20,768 nucleotides of DNA from an uncultured Bacilli bacterium (GTDB taxonomy: Bacteria; Bacillota_I; Bacilli_A; RF39; UBA660), in assembly GCA_934176955.1 (NCBI GenBank), contig CAKPOS010000017.1, positions 1 to 20,768 of the forward strand, in the 5' to 3' direction. The position numbers were made by a program, and so were the translations under genes. This document shows, piece by piece, positions 1-7,633 of the stretch (its first letter is position 1; each line of letters opens with the position of its first letter). Below the pieces are notes generated by a model, which was not told where the DNA came from, searched no databases, and was given only the letters and a program-made list of their open reading frames with translations.

Positions 1-2222
1 AAAGTTCTTGCAATTACTTCCTCTTGTTGCTTTCTTGTAAGTTTATTAAATCTAACTGCATAACCAGAAACACGAATCGTAAGTAGAGGGTATTTATCTG
101 GATTATTCATCGCATCAATTAATGTTTCACGATTTAATACATTAACGTTTAAGTGATGTGCTCCTTGAATAAAATATCCATCAAGTAATGATACTAAATT
201 TTCTATTCTTTCTTCATTACTGTGTCCTAAACTATCTGGTACAATAGAGAAAGTATTGGATATTCCATCACGGCAGCAATTTGTCCAGTCAAGTTTTGCT
301 ACTGAGTTAAGTGAGGCAATTGCTCCTGATGAATCTCTTCCATGCATTGGATTTGCTCCTGGTGCAAATGCTACACCTTTTTTTCTTCCATCTGGCGTTG
401 CTCCAGTATTTGATCCATATACTACATTAGAAGTTATCGTTAAGATGGATAATGTTGGGTGTGCATTTCTGTAACAGTGATGAAGAGATAATTCTTTATA
501 GAATTGTTCAATAATTTCTTTTCCAATTTCATCTACTCGATCATCATCATTTCCAAATTTTGGAAAATCTCCTTCTATTTCAAAATCAACAGTAATTCCT
601 TCTTCATCTCTAATTGGTTTAACCTTAGCATATTTAATTGCGGATAAAGAATCTACTGCTACTGAAAATCCTGCTACTCCATAGGCCATTAAGCGATTTA
701 CATAGGTATCATGTAATGCCATTTGTCCTGCTTCATAAGCATATTTATCGTGCATGTAGTGAATGATATTCATAGCATCAGAATAAATTCTTGCTACTTC
801 ATGCATCATTTTGTAGTATGCTGTTTTTACTTTTTCGTAATCTAGTACTTCATCTGTCATTTTTTCAAATCCAGGGATAACTAAATCTCTTCTTACTTCA
901 TCTACACCACCGTTGATTGCATATAATAGAGTTTTGGCTAGGTTACAGCGTGCTCCAAAGAATTGCATATCTTTTCCAATTCTCATTGCTGAAACGCAAC
1001 AAGCAATTCCATAATCATCTCCCATTGCAGGTCGCATGATATCATCATTTTCATATTGAATGGAATCAGTTGCAATACTTATTTTTGTACAATATTTTTT
1101 CCATGGTTCTGGTAATTTTTCTGCCCATAATACTGTCATGTTTGGTTCTGGTGCACTTTCTAGATTTTCTAGGGTATGAACAATACGGAAACTTGTTTTA
1201 TTAACTAAAGTTTCTCCTTCGTTTGTCATACCACCAAGTGAACAAGTAACCCAAGTTGGATCTCCTGAGAATAATTCATCATATTCTGGTGTTCTTAAGT
1301 GTCTTGCTGCTCTTAATTTGATAACAAATTGGTCAATAATTTCTTGGGCATCAGCTTCTGTTAAGATTCCTTTTTCAAAATCTCTTTCGAAATAGATATC
1401 AAAGAAAGCATCTACTCTTCCTAAGCTCATTGCTGCTCCATTATTTTCTTTAATCGCAGCTAAGTAACCAAAATAAGTCCATTGTACTGCTTCTTTAGCA
1501 TTAGTTGCTGGCTTAGAAATATCAAATCCATAACTTTTTGCCATTTCTTTTATTTCGTTTAATGCTCTATATTGCATAGAGATTTCTTCCCGAAGTCTGA
1601 TTGTTTCATCATCCATTTCAGTAATTTTCATGTTGTCCCAATCATTTTTCTTTTCTTCCATTAAATAATCAATACCATATAAAGCTATTCTTCGATAATC
1701 ACCAATTATTCTTCCACGACCATAAGCATCTGGAAGTCCTGTTAATAACTTATTGTGTCTTGCTCTTCTTATTTCACTAGTATAAGCATCGAATACACCA
1801 TCATTATGTGTTTTTACTAAGTTTGTATCTTTAATAAAATGTTCAAGAGTTGGATCCATTTTATAACCATATGCTTCTAACTCTTGGTAAACCATTTTTA
1901 TTCCACCTTTAGGAACGATTGCTCTTTTTCCTAATTTATCTGTTTGAAGACCAACAATTACATCATCTTCATCACAAATATATCCAGGTTTAAAAGCATT
2001 AATTCCTGCAGGATTGACTGTATCAATATCAATGACATGTTTTTTTACTTCTTCTGTACACATATCATTATATACTTTTAATACTTTTTTTGTTTTTTCT
2101 GTTGGAAGAGATAAAAAGGTTTCATCTCCTTCATACTTTTTGTAGTTTCTTTTGATAAAATCTTCTACATTGATTTCTTTTGTCCATGCTCCTTCATTGA
2201 AGCCGTTCCATTGTTCTTTCAT
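1..2222 (-). CDS. pflB: Pyruvate formate-lyase (formate C-acetyltransferase), 3' end cut by window edge
   Basis: Glycyl-radical enzyme that converts pyruvate and CoA to formate and acetyl-CoA in anaerobic fermentation; cytoplasmic. The frame is open from the ATG at 2222-2220 to the left edge and gives 740 residues, against about 740-760 for the family, so only a few codons and the stop are missing. The catalytic cysteine pair lies in the stretch DDYGIACCVSAM (Cys408-Cys409; codons at 996-1001). The radical-site motif RVSGYAVRF near the C-terminus carries Gly720 (codon at 63-65). The start is supported by an AGGAGG ribosome site 6 bases upstream. The gene is separated from the HPt gene to its right by a terminator, so it is probably transcribed alone or with genes to the left, where the activating enzyme often sits. 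Identity is secure from the two active-site motifs and full-length collinearity. Confidence 0.97.
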   Translation of the reverse strand, partial: MKEQWNGFNEGAWTKEINVEDFIKRNYKKYEGDETFLSLPTEKTKKVLKVYNDMCTEEVKKHVIDIDTVNPAGINAFKPGYICDEDDVIVGLQTDKLGKRAIVPKGGIKMVYQELEAYGYKMDPTLEHFIKDTNLVKTHNDGVFDAYTSEIRRARHNKLLTGLPDAYGRGRIIGDYRRIALYGIDYLMEEKKNDWDNMKITEMDDETIRLREEISMQYRALNEIKEMAKSYGFDISKPATNAKEAVQWTYFGYLAAIKENNGAAMSLGRVDAFFDIYFERDFEKGILTEADAQEIIDQFVIKLRAARHLRTPEYDELFSGDPTWVTCSLGGMTNEGETLVNKTSFRIVHTLENLESAPEPNMTVLWAEKLPEPWKKYCTKISIATDSIQYENDDIMRPAMGDDYGIACCVSAMRIGKDMQFFGARCNLAKTLLYAINGGVDEVRRDLVIPGFEKMTDEVLDYEKVKTAYYKMMHEVARIYSDAMNIIHYMHDKYAYEAGQMALHDTYVNRLMAYGVAGFSVAVDSLSAIKYAKVKPIRDEEGITVDFEIEGDFPKFGNDDDRVDEIGKEIIEQFYKELSLHHCYRNAHPTLSILTITSNVVYGSNTGATPDGRKKGVAFAPGANPMHGRDSSGAIASLNSVAKLDWTNCCRDGISNTFSIVPDSLGHSNEERIENLVSLLDGYFIQGAHHLNVNVLNRETLIDAMNNPDKYPLLTIRVSGYAVRFNKLTRKQQEEVIART

Positions 2223-2246
2223 TCTATACCTCCTATTTCCTTTATT

Positions 2247-2255
2247 ATTTTAACA
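2247..2255 (-). promoter_or_regulatory. Possible extended -10 promoter for pflB
   Basis: Minus-strand TGTTAAAAT, an extended -10 (TGn plus TAAAAT, 5 of 6 to consensus), about 25 bases before the pflB start and just after the preceding terminator. No convincing -35 is visible. The position fits and the match is moderate. Confidence 0.4.
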
Positions 2256-2263
2256 CAAAAGGA

Positions 2264-2294
2264 TAAAAAAAATAACTATTCAACAAACAGTTAT
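2264..2294 (-). terminator. Intrinsic terminator after the HPt gene
   Basis: Inverted repeat ATAACT (2272-2277) / AGTTAT (2289-2294), extended by two more pairs after one mismatch, with a 5-base loop. It is followed on the minus strand by a run of T (2264-2271). A T run also follows on the plus strand, so it could act in both directions. It separates the HPt gene from pflB. Confidence 0.6.
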
Positions 2295-2327
2295 CTTTTT
2301 TTTACAGTCGATTGACAAAATATGTGA

Positions 2328-2687
2328 TTAGCTATTTAAGTATTGTTCTACTACTTCGATTATCCTAGAAGTTTCCTTCATTAATTCTTCATAGTGACTT
2401 TTTACGTACTTGATATCATTATCTTGACTTTTTAATTGGTGAGCTAGAGAAAGTTCGGCTAATTTAGTAAAACCTAAATAATTTGCATCTCCCTTCATTG
2501 CATGGACGTCGATAGCGTAACTTTCCATATTTCCCTCTTTTAATGATTTTTGTATTCTTTCCATTCTATCTTTTGACTCATCAAGAAAGTCTTGTAATGT
2601 TTCATCATACATTTCAATATCACCAAGAAGTTCTATTCCTTTATCTACATCAATATTTGCTTTTTTTAAAATTTCTATATTTTTCAT
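2328..2687 (-). CDS. Histidine-containing phosphotransfer (HPt) protein
   Basis: Free-standing HPt domain protein of 119 residues that would carry a phosphoryl group between a receiver domain and another response regulator in the cytoplasm. The signature HxxKGxxxxxG is present as HAMKGDANYLG, with phospho-acceptor His62, Lys65, Gly66 and Gly72. The rest is predicted all-helical, as expected of a four-helix HPt bundle. The ATG at 2687 has an AGGGAG ribosome site. The hybrid histidine kinase two genes upstream (3991-5781) has a receiver domain but no HPt, so this is its most likely partner. The M23 gene lies between them, but a strong terminator and a separate promoter put the HPt gene in its own transcript. 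No DNA-binding regulator that would receive the phosphate is present in the window. Confidence 0.9.
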   Translation of the reverse strand: MKNIEILKKANIDVDKGIELLGDIEMYDETLQDFLDESKDRMERIQKSLKEGNMESYAIDVHAMKGDANYLGFTKLAELSLAHQLKSQDNDIKYVKSHYEELMKETSRIIEVVEQYLNS

Positions 2688-2708
2688 GTTCTCCCTACTT
2701 TCAATTTT

Positions 2709-2736
2709 ATTATAAAATATTTTTTTTAGATGTAAA
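2709..2736 (-). promoter_or_regulatory. Promoter of the HPt gene
   Basis: Minus-strand TTTACA (2731-2736, 5 of 6 to -35 consensus), 16-base spacer, then TATAAT (2709-2714, perfect -10). It lies 22 bases before the HPt start. The -35 abuts the T tract of the preceding terminator, so the HPt gene is uncoupled from the M23 gene. Confidence 0.75.
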
Positions 2737-2773
2737 GAAAAATTAGTAAAGTTTACAGTTTACTTTACTAATT
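2732..2773 (-). terminator. Strong intrinsic terminator after the M23 gene
   Basis: Perfect 12-bp inverted repeat AATTAGTAAAGT (2741-2752) / ACTTTACTAATT (2762-2773) with a 9-base loop, followed on the minus strand by TTTTTCTTT. It starts about 12 bases after the stop codon of the M23 peptidase gene. Confidence 0.8.
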
Positions 2774-2784
2774 CATTAGCCTTC

Positions 2785-3945
2785 TTATTTTCCATAGTAA
2801 CTTGCTCCTTCACCTTTCATTGCTGGAAAAAATCTTACAGGATTGAATGTGCTACCTGCTTGAGAAGACTTTCCAATTGTACTTGCCCCTGTTGCCATAG
2901 CAAAGTGTAAGTGTGGTCCTCCTGTACATCTATCTCCCCATTTGGCAATTTCTTTTGGTCCTCCACCACTTGTTCCAATTGGTTGTCCTGCTGTAACATT
3001 TTGATTTACATTTACATACCCATCAATCATATGCATGTAAAGTGATACATAGCTACTTCCATTATAATTGTGTTGAATTTGAATGACTAATCCACCACAA
3101 CTACTACTATATCTTGCTAAAACTTTACCATTGGCTACTGCCCTTACTGTTGTTCCTTCGCCAACTCCTAAATCTACAGCATAATGTCTTACTGATCCTC
3201 TAGACTCTGCATAACTTGAAGTTTGTCTAAATCTGGCAAGTGGATACACCCAACCATCTACAGCAGATATTCCATTACAAGTATTAATATCTTGATCCAT
3301 CTTACAAATTGATTTTAAAGAATTGATTTGTTTTTTCTTTTGGGCAATTTGATCAGATACTTTCATTCCATCATCTTGGTCATCTTTATATTGAGCTTGA
3401 ACAATTAAATATTTGGCTTGTAAGTCATTTTTTTTCTTTGCTAAATCATTTTGTTTGATTGCTAATGTTTCTTTTTTAGAATTTAAACTTTTAATTAAAT
3501 TATTTAATTCATCTACTAACCCTTGGTTATAATCACTCATCTGTGTTACAACCGAATATCGATAAATAAAGTCTGTATAATCATCTGCCTCAAATACATA
3601 GTCCAACATACTATTACCCTTACTACTTGTTAATTGTAAATAAAGTAACATTTGATTGGTTTCTTCTTTCTTTGCCGCAATATCTTTTTCACTTTTTTCA
3701 ATATCACTTTCTGCTTGTACAATATCTTGTTGTGCTTGTCTAATTTCTGTTTCTGTACTAGCAATGCTTGCTTTTACATTATTCATTTCTGCCTGGGTCA
3801 TATTTGCCTTTTTCTGAGCAGCTGCATAACTTTTTTCTAATGCTGATAAATCGTTATATAAATCTCTTAATGTTGTCGCTTTTACTCCATTACAAAGAAT
3901 AAAAAAGCTAATTAACGATAATAAAAAAAATTTGTATTTTTTCAT
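2785..3945 (-). CDS. Secreted coiled-coil M23 murein hydrolase, PcsB/EnvC-like
   Basis: Predicted secreted zinc endopeptidase that cuts peptidoglycan cross-bridges at division or daughter-cell separation. Start chosen at ATG 3945 because AGGTGG lies 5 bases upstream and it opens a clean signal peptide (residues 1-23, cut after VKA); a longer in-frame start at 3990 has no ribosome site. Residues 25-110 and 140-215 are long coiled coils. Between them is a segment (YVFEADDYTDFIYR, 117-130) like the region of PcsB/EnvC proteins that works with FtsEX. The C-terminal M23 domain (about 250-375) has all expected zinc and catalytic residues: His254 and Asp258 (HYAVD), His305 (YMHM), and His345/His347 (PHLHF). 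Four cysteines (214, 223, 283, 340) could form two disulfides. It follows the hybrid kinase gene by 45 bases with no terminator, so they are probably co-transcribed. Control by FtsEX is inferred from the family. Confidence 0.9.
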   Translation of the reverse strand: MKKYKFFLLSLISFFILCNGVKATTLRDLYNDLSALEKSYAAAQKKANMTQAEMNNVKASIASTETEIRQAQQDIVQAESDIEKSEKDIAAKKEETNQMLLYLQLTSSKGNSMLDYVFEADDYTDFIYRYSVVTQMSDYNQGLVDELNNLIKSLNSKKETLAIKQNDLAKKKNDLQAKYLIVQAQYKDDQDDGMKVSDQIAQKKKQINSLKSICKMDQDINTCNGISAVDGWVYPLARFRQTSSYAESRGSVRHYAVDLGVGEGTTVRAVANGKVLARYSSSCGGLVIQIQHNYNGSSYVSLYMHMIDGYVNVNQNVTAGQPIGTSGGGPKEIAKWGDRCTGGPHLHFAMATGASTIGKSSQAGSTFNPVRFFPAMKGEGASYYGK

Positions 3946-3990
3946 TTTACCACCTAGTATCATTATAAAAGAAAAAGGAAATTTAGTCAA

Positions 3991-5781
3991 TTATTTCGAC
4001 AAATTTCCTTTTAAATACTTTTTCATTATACTATCCAATTCATAGCGATTAATTGGTTTAGATAAATAATCATCAAACCCGTTTTCTAAGTATTTTTCTT
4101 TCTGTCCAGAAGTAGCATTTGCAGTAACTGCTACGATTGGAATGTAATATCCATCTATTCTTTCTATTTTTTTGATTAATGTCATGGTTTCTGTTCCACT
4201 TAGTCCTGGCATTAAATCATCCATTAGAATTAAATCAAAATCATGATTTTGTTCTAAGATATCTAAGCATTCTTGTCCGCTTCCTGCTTCTGTTATAGCA
4301 ACATCATATGGTGCAAGTAATCTGGATACTACTTTTAAGTTTAATTTATTATCATCAACAATTAAAATTTTTTTTCCTTTTGCTTTAAATGGTCTTAAAA
4401 TTTTTTCTCTTTTGGAGGAAGCACTTTGCTTTTCACTGATAATTTTTTGATCTAATGTTATGATAAATGAGGTTCCTTCTTTTTGATGATTAATTGCTTC
4501 TAAACTGCCTCCCATTTTTTCAATTAAATACTTTGTTACTGATAAGTTTAAGTTCCCTTTATCTACTGATTCTTCTTTGTTAAAGAGATTTTCAATTTCT
4601 TCTGTTTTTAACGTCTTTCCTGTATCAGATACTTCAATTTTTAAGCGACAGATATTTTCTGATTTAATTCTATTTACTTTTAAAGTAATTGTCCCTTTTT
4701 CTGTATATTTCATTGCATTTTTTAATAGATTTAAAATAATTTGACTAATTCTTTCAGAGTCTCCCCATAATACTTCGGGGATATCTTTTTCTATTTCAAC
4801 TCTTAATTCAACATCTTTTTCTCTTAATTTTGATTTGGTAATTTCAATAATACTGTCAAAAACATCATAAATATTATAATTTTCTGGAATAATTTCTAAA
4901 TCTCCTGATTCAATAATAGATAAGTCTATCATACTATTAATGACATCAATTAAATCCCTAGAAGCTACTCTGATATCAGCAACATCTTTTTTGATTTCAT
5001 TCATATCTTCAGTTTCCATAATGATTTGACTAAAACCGTCAATAGTATTAATTGGAGTTCTAATTTCATGAGAAATATTTTTTAAGAAAGCTACTTTATC
5101 TATATTTTGTTCTTTGTTGTAAGTATTTTCAATTCGAAGATTTTCTAATTCTTCTATTCCCATATTTTCTAGGGTTAAATATAAATACAAGACAATAACA
5201 ATACTTCCTATGGTTAAGAAAAGCATATGGTTTAAGTAATACTGTAATACTAAAATAATTCCTTCAATGATAATAATCATCCAAAAATGAAAAGTTGTTT
5301 TTTTCGTTAATGTTTTTGCAGATATAACTAAAGAAAGAATAGTTAATAAGAAATAAGTAATTAATAGAATAAAAGGAACTAGACCTATTGGATTAATTGT
5401 TGATGACTTGGCCATAAAAATAATGATGGTATGGATTAGAAATAAGCCTATATATTCTTTTTTTAATAGAGATATTTTTTTCTCTGCTATACTAGATTGA
5501 TTGCAATATTTTTCATTAATATTTTTGGTAATTAGATAAAATAATACAGTTAAATTACTTCCTAGTGCAAGGGATAGGTATAATTTTTGATAAATTATTG
5601 TATTGGTAGTGATTGATGAGGTAATTAAATTGATAATATCTGCTAATGTTAAGAGATAGGTTGCTATTAATAAATACTGATATGAATTTAGTTTTTTTTG
5701 TTTTTCTCCTTTTCTTATCCAGTAAAATACGATTAGTAAAAACATTATAATAAGTCCTAATATTTGGATTTGATTTTCCAT
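3991..5781 (-). CDS. 7-TM hybrid sensor histidine kinase with C-terminal receiver
   Basis: Membrane hybrid kinase of 596 residues. About seven hydrophobic segments fill residues 5-205 and form the sensor, without a recognised extracellular domain. A short coiled linker (205-228) leads to the HisKA dimerisation domain with SHEIRTP and phospho-acceptor His238. The ATPase domain (about 335-445) keeps the N-box (Asn351, Asn355) and Asp386-Thr-Gly388, but the second G1 glycine is Thr390 and the usual GLGL of the G2 box reads NLNL (410-413). The receiver (469-590) is complete: Asp476/Asp477, phospho-acceptor Asp521 in LMDDLMPG, Thr553 and Lys575. There is no HPt and no output domain, so phosphate should leave through a free HPt protein such as the one at 2328-2687. 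An AAGGAG ribosome site precedes the ATG. The degenerate glycine boxes could mean weak kinase or mainly phosphatase activity. Confidence 0.92.
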   Translation of the reverse strand: MENQIQILGLIIMFLLIVFYWIRKGEKQKKLNSYQYLLIATYLLTLADIINLITSSITTNTIIYQKLYLSLALGSNLTVLFYLITKNINEKYCNQSSIAEKKISLLKKEYIGLFLIHTIIIFMAKSSTINPIGLVPFILLITYFLLTILSLVISAKTLTKKTTFHFWMIIIIEGIILVLQYYLNHMLFLTIGSIVIVLYLYLTLENMGIEELENLRIENTYNKEQNIDKVAFLKNISHEIRTPINTIDGFSQIIMETEDMNEIKKDVADIRVASRDLIDVINSMIDLSIIESGDLEIIPENYNIYDVFDSIIEITKSKLREKDVELRVEIEKDIPEVLWGDSERISQIILNLLKNAMKYTEKGTITLKVNRIKSENICRLKIEVSDTGKTLKTEEIENLFNKEESVDKGNLNLSVTKYLIEKMGGSLEAINHQKEGTSFIITLDQKIISEKQSASSKREKILRPFKAKGKKILIVDDNKLNLKVVSRLLAPYDVAITEAGSGQECLDILEQNHDFDLILMDDLMPGLSGTETMTLIKKIERIDGYYIPIVAVTANATSGQKEKYLENGFDDYLSKPINRYELDSIMKKYLKGNLSK

Positions 5782-5807
5782 TTTTACACGCTCCTTAATA
5801 TGATAAT

Positions 5808-5816
5808 ATTATATCA
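5808..5816 (-). promoter_or_regulatory. Extended -10 promoter for the hybrid kinase operon
   Basis: Minus-strand TGATATAAT (perfect TATAAT at 5808-5813 with upstream TG), preceded by a T run and 27 bases ahead of the kinase start. Its TGA is also the stop codon of the SpoIVFB-like gene, so promoter and upstream gene end overlap. No terminator is seen, so read-through from upstream is also likely. Confidence 0.6.
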
Positions 5817-6623
5817 AAAAAATTTTTTATTGTATAGAGCGTTATTCTTTTTTTTAAAATACTGATCTAGTGCTTCTGCTTCTTCTTGATATTTTTGATG
5901 ATGATAAATCAGATGGCTTCTATTTTTATACATTTTATTTAGATTGGGAATAATTTTTAAAGTTGTATAATTTAAGTGATATAAATATCTTTCTAATAAG
6001 AATCTTTGGTATAAGTATTTTCTTTTTTGATAAAAAAGATAGAGATAATATAGAAGAATAAATATAATCATTAGATTAGAATAATTATATTGATAAATAC
6101 GAAGAGTAAATAAAAGTATAATATTGATTAAAGAAAAAATAATGGTTAAAATATTGGCTGTTTGATATGAAAAAAGAAGATATAAGCATCTATTTAATAT
6201 TTTTCCTCCGTCTAATGGATAGATTGGTAATAAATTAAAAAAGATAATCTGACTATTATATAGCGTAAATAAATTTATGGTATAAGTTCTGATGAAGTAT
6301 TTTTGGTGTAAGAAACAAAAAAATAAATAATAGATAAACTGAAGGATTACTCCTGATGAAGCAATAAATATTTCTTGATGGATATCTCTATTAATGTAAT
6401 CTTCTAAAATTGTTTTTCCTCCATAGGGATAAATCATAATTTTTTTTACCTTTGCTAAGCATAATTTGGCGGCGATAAAATGTCCTAATTCGTGGATGAT
6501 AATTAATGAGGTAAAAATGAGTAAATTTAAATAATAGCCTGTTAAAACAAAACCTAGGGCTACGATATAAAAGCTGGGATGGACTTTAATTAAGTGGGAA
6601 TTTTGATTTGACCTTTCTCGCAT
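5814..6623 (-). CDS. SpoIVFB-like M50 intramembrane zinc metalloprotease (site-2 protease)
   Basis: Polytopic membrane protease that cuts substrates within or next to the membrane. With the ATG at 6623 it has 269 residues. The start was chosen because GGGGA lies about 7 bases upstream; a TTG at 6635 has none. Motifs: HExxH as HELGH (His44, Glu45, His48) in the second hydrophobic segment, and NLLPIYPLDGG (130-140) with the third zinc ligand Asp138. The N-terminus (KVHPSFYI, then FIAAKLC and IYPYGGKT) follows the order seen in B. subtilis SpoIVFB, which activates pro-sigma-K during sporulation. No SpoIVFA partner and no pro-sigma-K gene are present here, so the substrate is unknown. It overlaps the activase gene upstream by 34 bases, implying translational coupling. 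The C-terminal third (about 180-269) is basic and aromatic without a recognised CBS domain. Confidence 0.88.
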   Translation of the reverse strand: MRERSNQNSHLIKVHPSFYIVALGFVLTGYYLNLLIFTSLIIIHELGHFIAAKLCLAKVKKIMIYPYGGKTILEDYINRDIHQEIFIASSGVILQFIYYLFFCFLHQKYFIRTYTINLFTLYNSQIIFFNLLPIYPLDGGKILNRCLYLLFSYQTANILTIIFSLINIILLFTLRIYQYNYSNLMIIFILLYYLYLFYQKRKYLYQRFLLERYLYHLNYTTLKIIPNLNKMYKNRSHLIYHHQKYQEEAEALDQYFKKKNNALYNKKFF

Positions 6624-7546
6624 CGATTTCCCCAAGCATCAATAATTTTGTTATTTCTTTTTACATAAATGATTTCGCAGTGATTTGCGCAACCGTGACA
6701 ATTTTTTCCTTTTGTTTCGAAAGTCATTTCTTCAATGTCAAAAGAGAATGGTGAATATGAGCCTGATTTTTTGGCTAAAATGGCTACTCCTAAAGCACCC
6801 ATTAGATGAGAGTTTTTATCTACTAATATTTTTTGACCAGTTAATTCTTCAAAAGCTTTTAAAACTCCAATGTTCTTACTAACACCTCCTTGAAAGACGA
6901 TTGGTCCGACTATTTTTTTTCCTTTTCCCACATTATTTAAATAATTATCTGCTACGCTTTTACAAAGTCCTGCAATTAAGTCTTCTTTTTTGCAACCAAT
7001 TTGTGCTTTGTGGACTAAATCTGATTCGGCAAATACTGTGCATCTTGCGGCAATTAAAGTAGGATTTTTACTTGTTAGCGCAATTTGTCCAAAGTCTTTT
7101 ACATCAACGCCTAATCTTCTTGACTGCGAACTCAAAAAAGAACCTGTTCCTGCAGCACATAGTGTATTCATTGCATAGTCTACAACGATTCCATTTCTTA
7201 AGATGATAATTTTAGAGTCTTGGCCCCCTATTTCAAAGATGGTTCTAACGTCAGGATAGATAGAAGTTGTGCCTACTGCGTGGGCGGTAATTTCATTTTT
7301 TATGATACTTGCTCCTAGCATTACACCAATTAATTTTCTTGCCGATCCTGTTGTTCCAACAGATACTACTTGATATTTTTGATGATTTAATTTTTGTTTT
7401 AAAATACTGATCAGTTTCTTTACTGCTTGAATAGGATTTCCTTCTGTTAATAAATATTCACTTGCTAATATTTTATTTTCTTGATTGATAATTACTCCTT
7501 TGGTTGAAATTGATCCGATATCAATTCCCATATATGCTTTCTCCAT
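6590..7546 (-). CDS. 2-hydroxyacyl-CoA dehydratase activase-like protein (BadF/HgdC ASKHA ATPase)
   Basis: ATPase of the HgdC/BadF group; characterised members use ATP and a bridging [4Fe-4S] cluster to push a single electron into a dehydratase or reductase. The start is ATG 7546, with AGAGGAGGAA about 6 bases upstream; a longer frame to 7597 has no comparable site. The 318-residue product shows GIDIGSISTKG (7-17, phosphate 1), GTTGSARKLIG (64-74), EIGGQDSK (105-112) and VFQGGVSKN (217-225). The cluster cysteines are Cys130 (NTLCAAGTG) and Cys169 (AARCTVFAESD). The C-terminal tail (about 280-312) has another cysteine set, CHGCANHC (283, 286, 290) plus Cys309 in RCEKG, which resembles the cysteine-rich linker that follows the first ATPase domain in the very long fused activase/DUF2229 proteins. 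No dehydratase subunit is present, so the target is unknown. Confidence 0.87.
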   Translation of the reverse strand: MEKAYMGIDIGSISTKGVIINQENKILASEYLLTEGNPIQAVKKLISILKQKLNHQKYQVVSVGTTGSARKLIGVMLGASIIKNEITAHAVGTTSIYPDVRTIFEIGGQDSKIIILRNGIVVDYAMNTLCAAGTGSFLSSQSRRLGVDVKDFGQIALTSKNPTLIAARCTVFAESDLVHKAQIGCKKEDLIAGLCKSVADNYLNNVGKGKKIVGPIVFQGGVSKNIGVLKAFEELTGQKILVDKNSHLMGALGVAILAKKSGSYSPFSFDIEEMTFETKGKNCHGCANHCEIIYVKRNNKIIDAWGNRCEKGQIKIPT

Positions 7547-7556
7547 AGATTTTCCT

Positions 7557-7588
7557 CCTCTATTAAAAATATGCAGATAGATTAGAGG
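7557..7588 (-). repeat. Inverted repeat covering the activase ribosome site
   Basis: TAGAGG next to the activase start can pair with CCTCTA 20 bases earlier in the transcript (7557-7562 with 7583-7588). The paired bases include part of the ribosome site. With six pairs and a long loop it may be chance. Confidence 0.25.
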
Positions 7589-7595
7589 AATATAC

Positions 7596-7633
7596 AAAAA
7601 GAAGAAAAAATTAATCTACATTTTTTTCTTCTT
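7596..7633 (-). terminator. Probable intrinsic terminator at the whiA stop
   Basis: Perfect 12-bp inverted repeat AAGAAGAAAAAA / TTTTTTCTTCTT (minus-strand stem arms at 7622-7633 and 7599-7610) with an 11-base loop that holds the whiA stop codon, followed by TTTTTG. The stem is weak because it is mostly A-U, so efficiency is uncertain. Confidence 0.5.

Noticed and set aside
256..474. Open frame of 72 codons on the plus strand
   Set aside because: It lies wholly inside pflB on the opposite strand, has no ribosome site and no recognisable product.
2240..2260. Rex-type redox operator ahead of pflB (TTGTGTTAAAAT)
   Set aside because: Only one half-site resembles the Rex consensus; the second half is absent.
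3946..3990. Longer N-terminus for the M23 protein
   Set aside because: The extra 15 codons precede both the ribosome site and the signal peptide of the real start.
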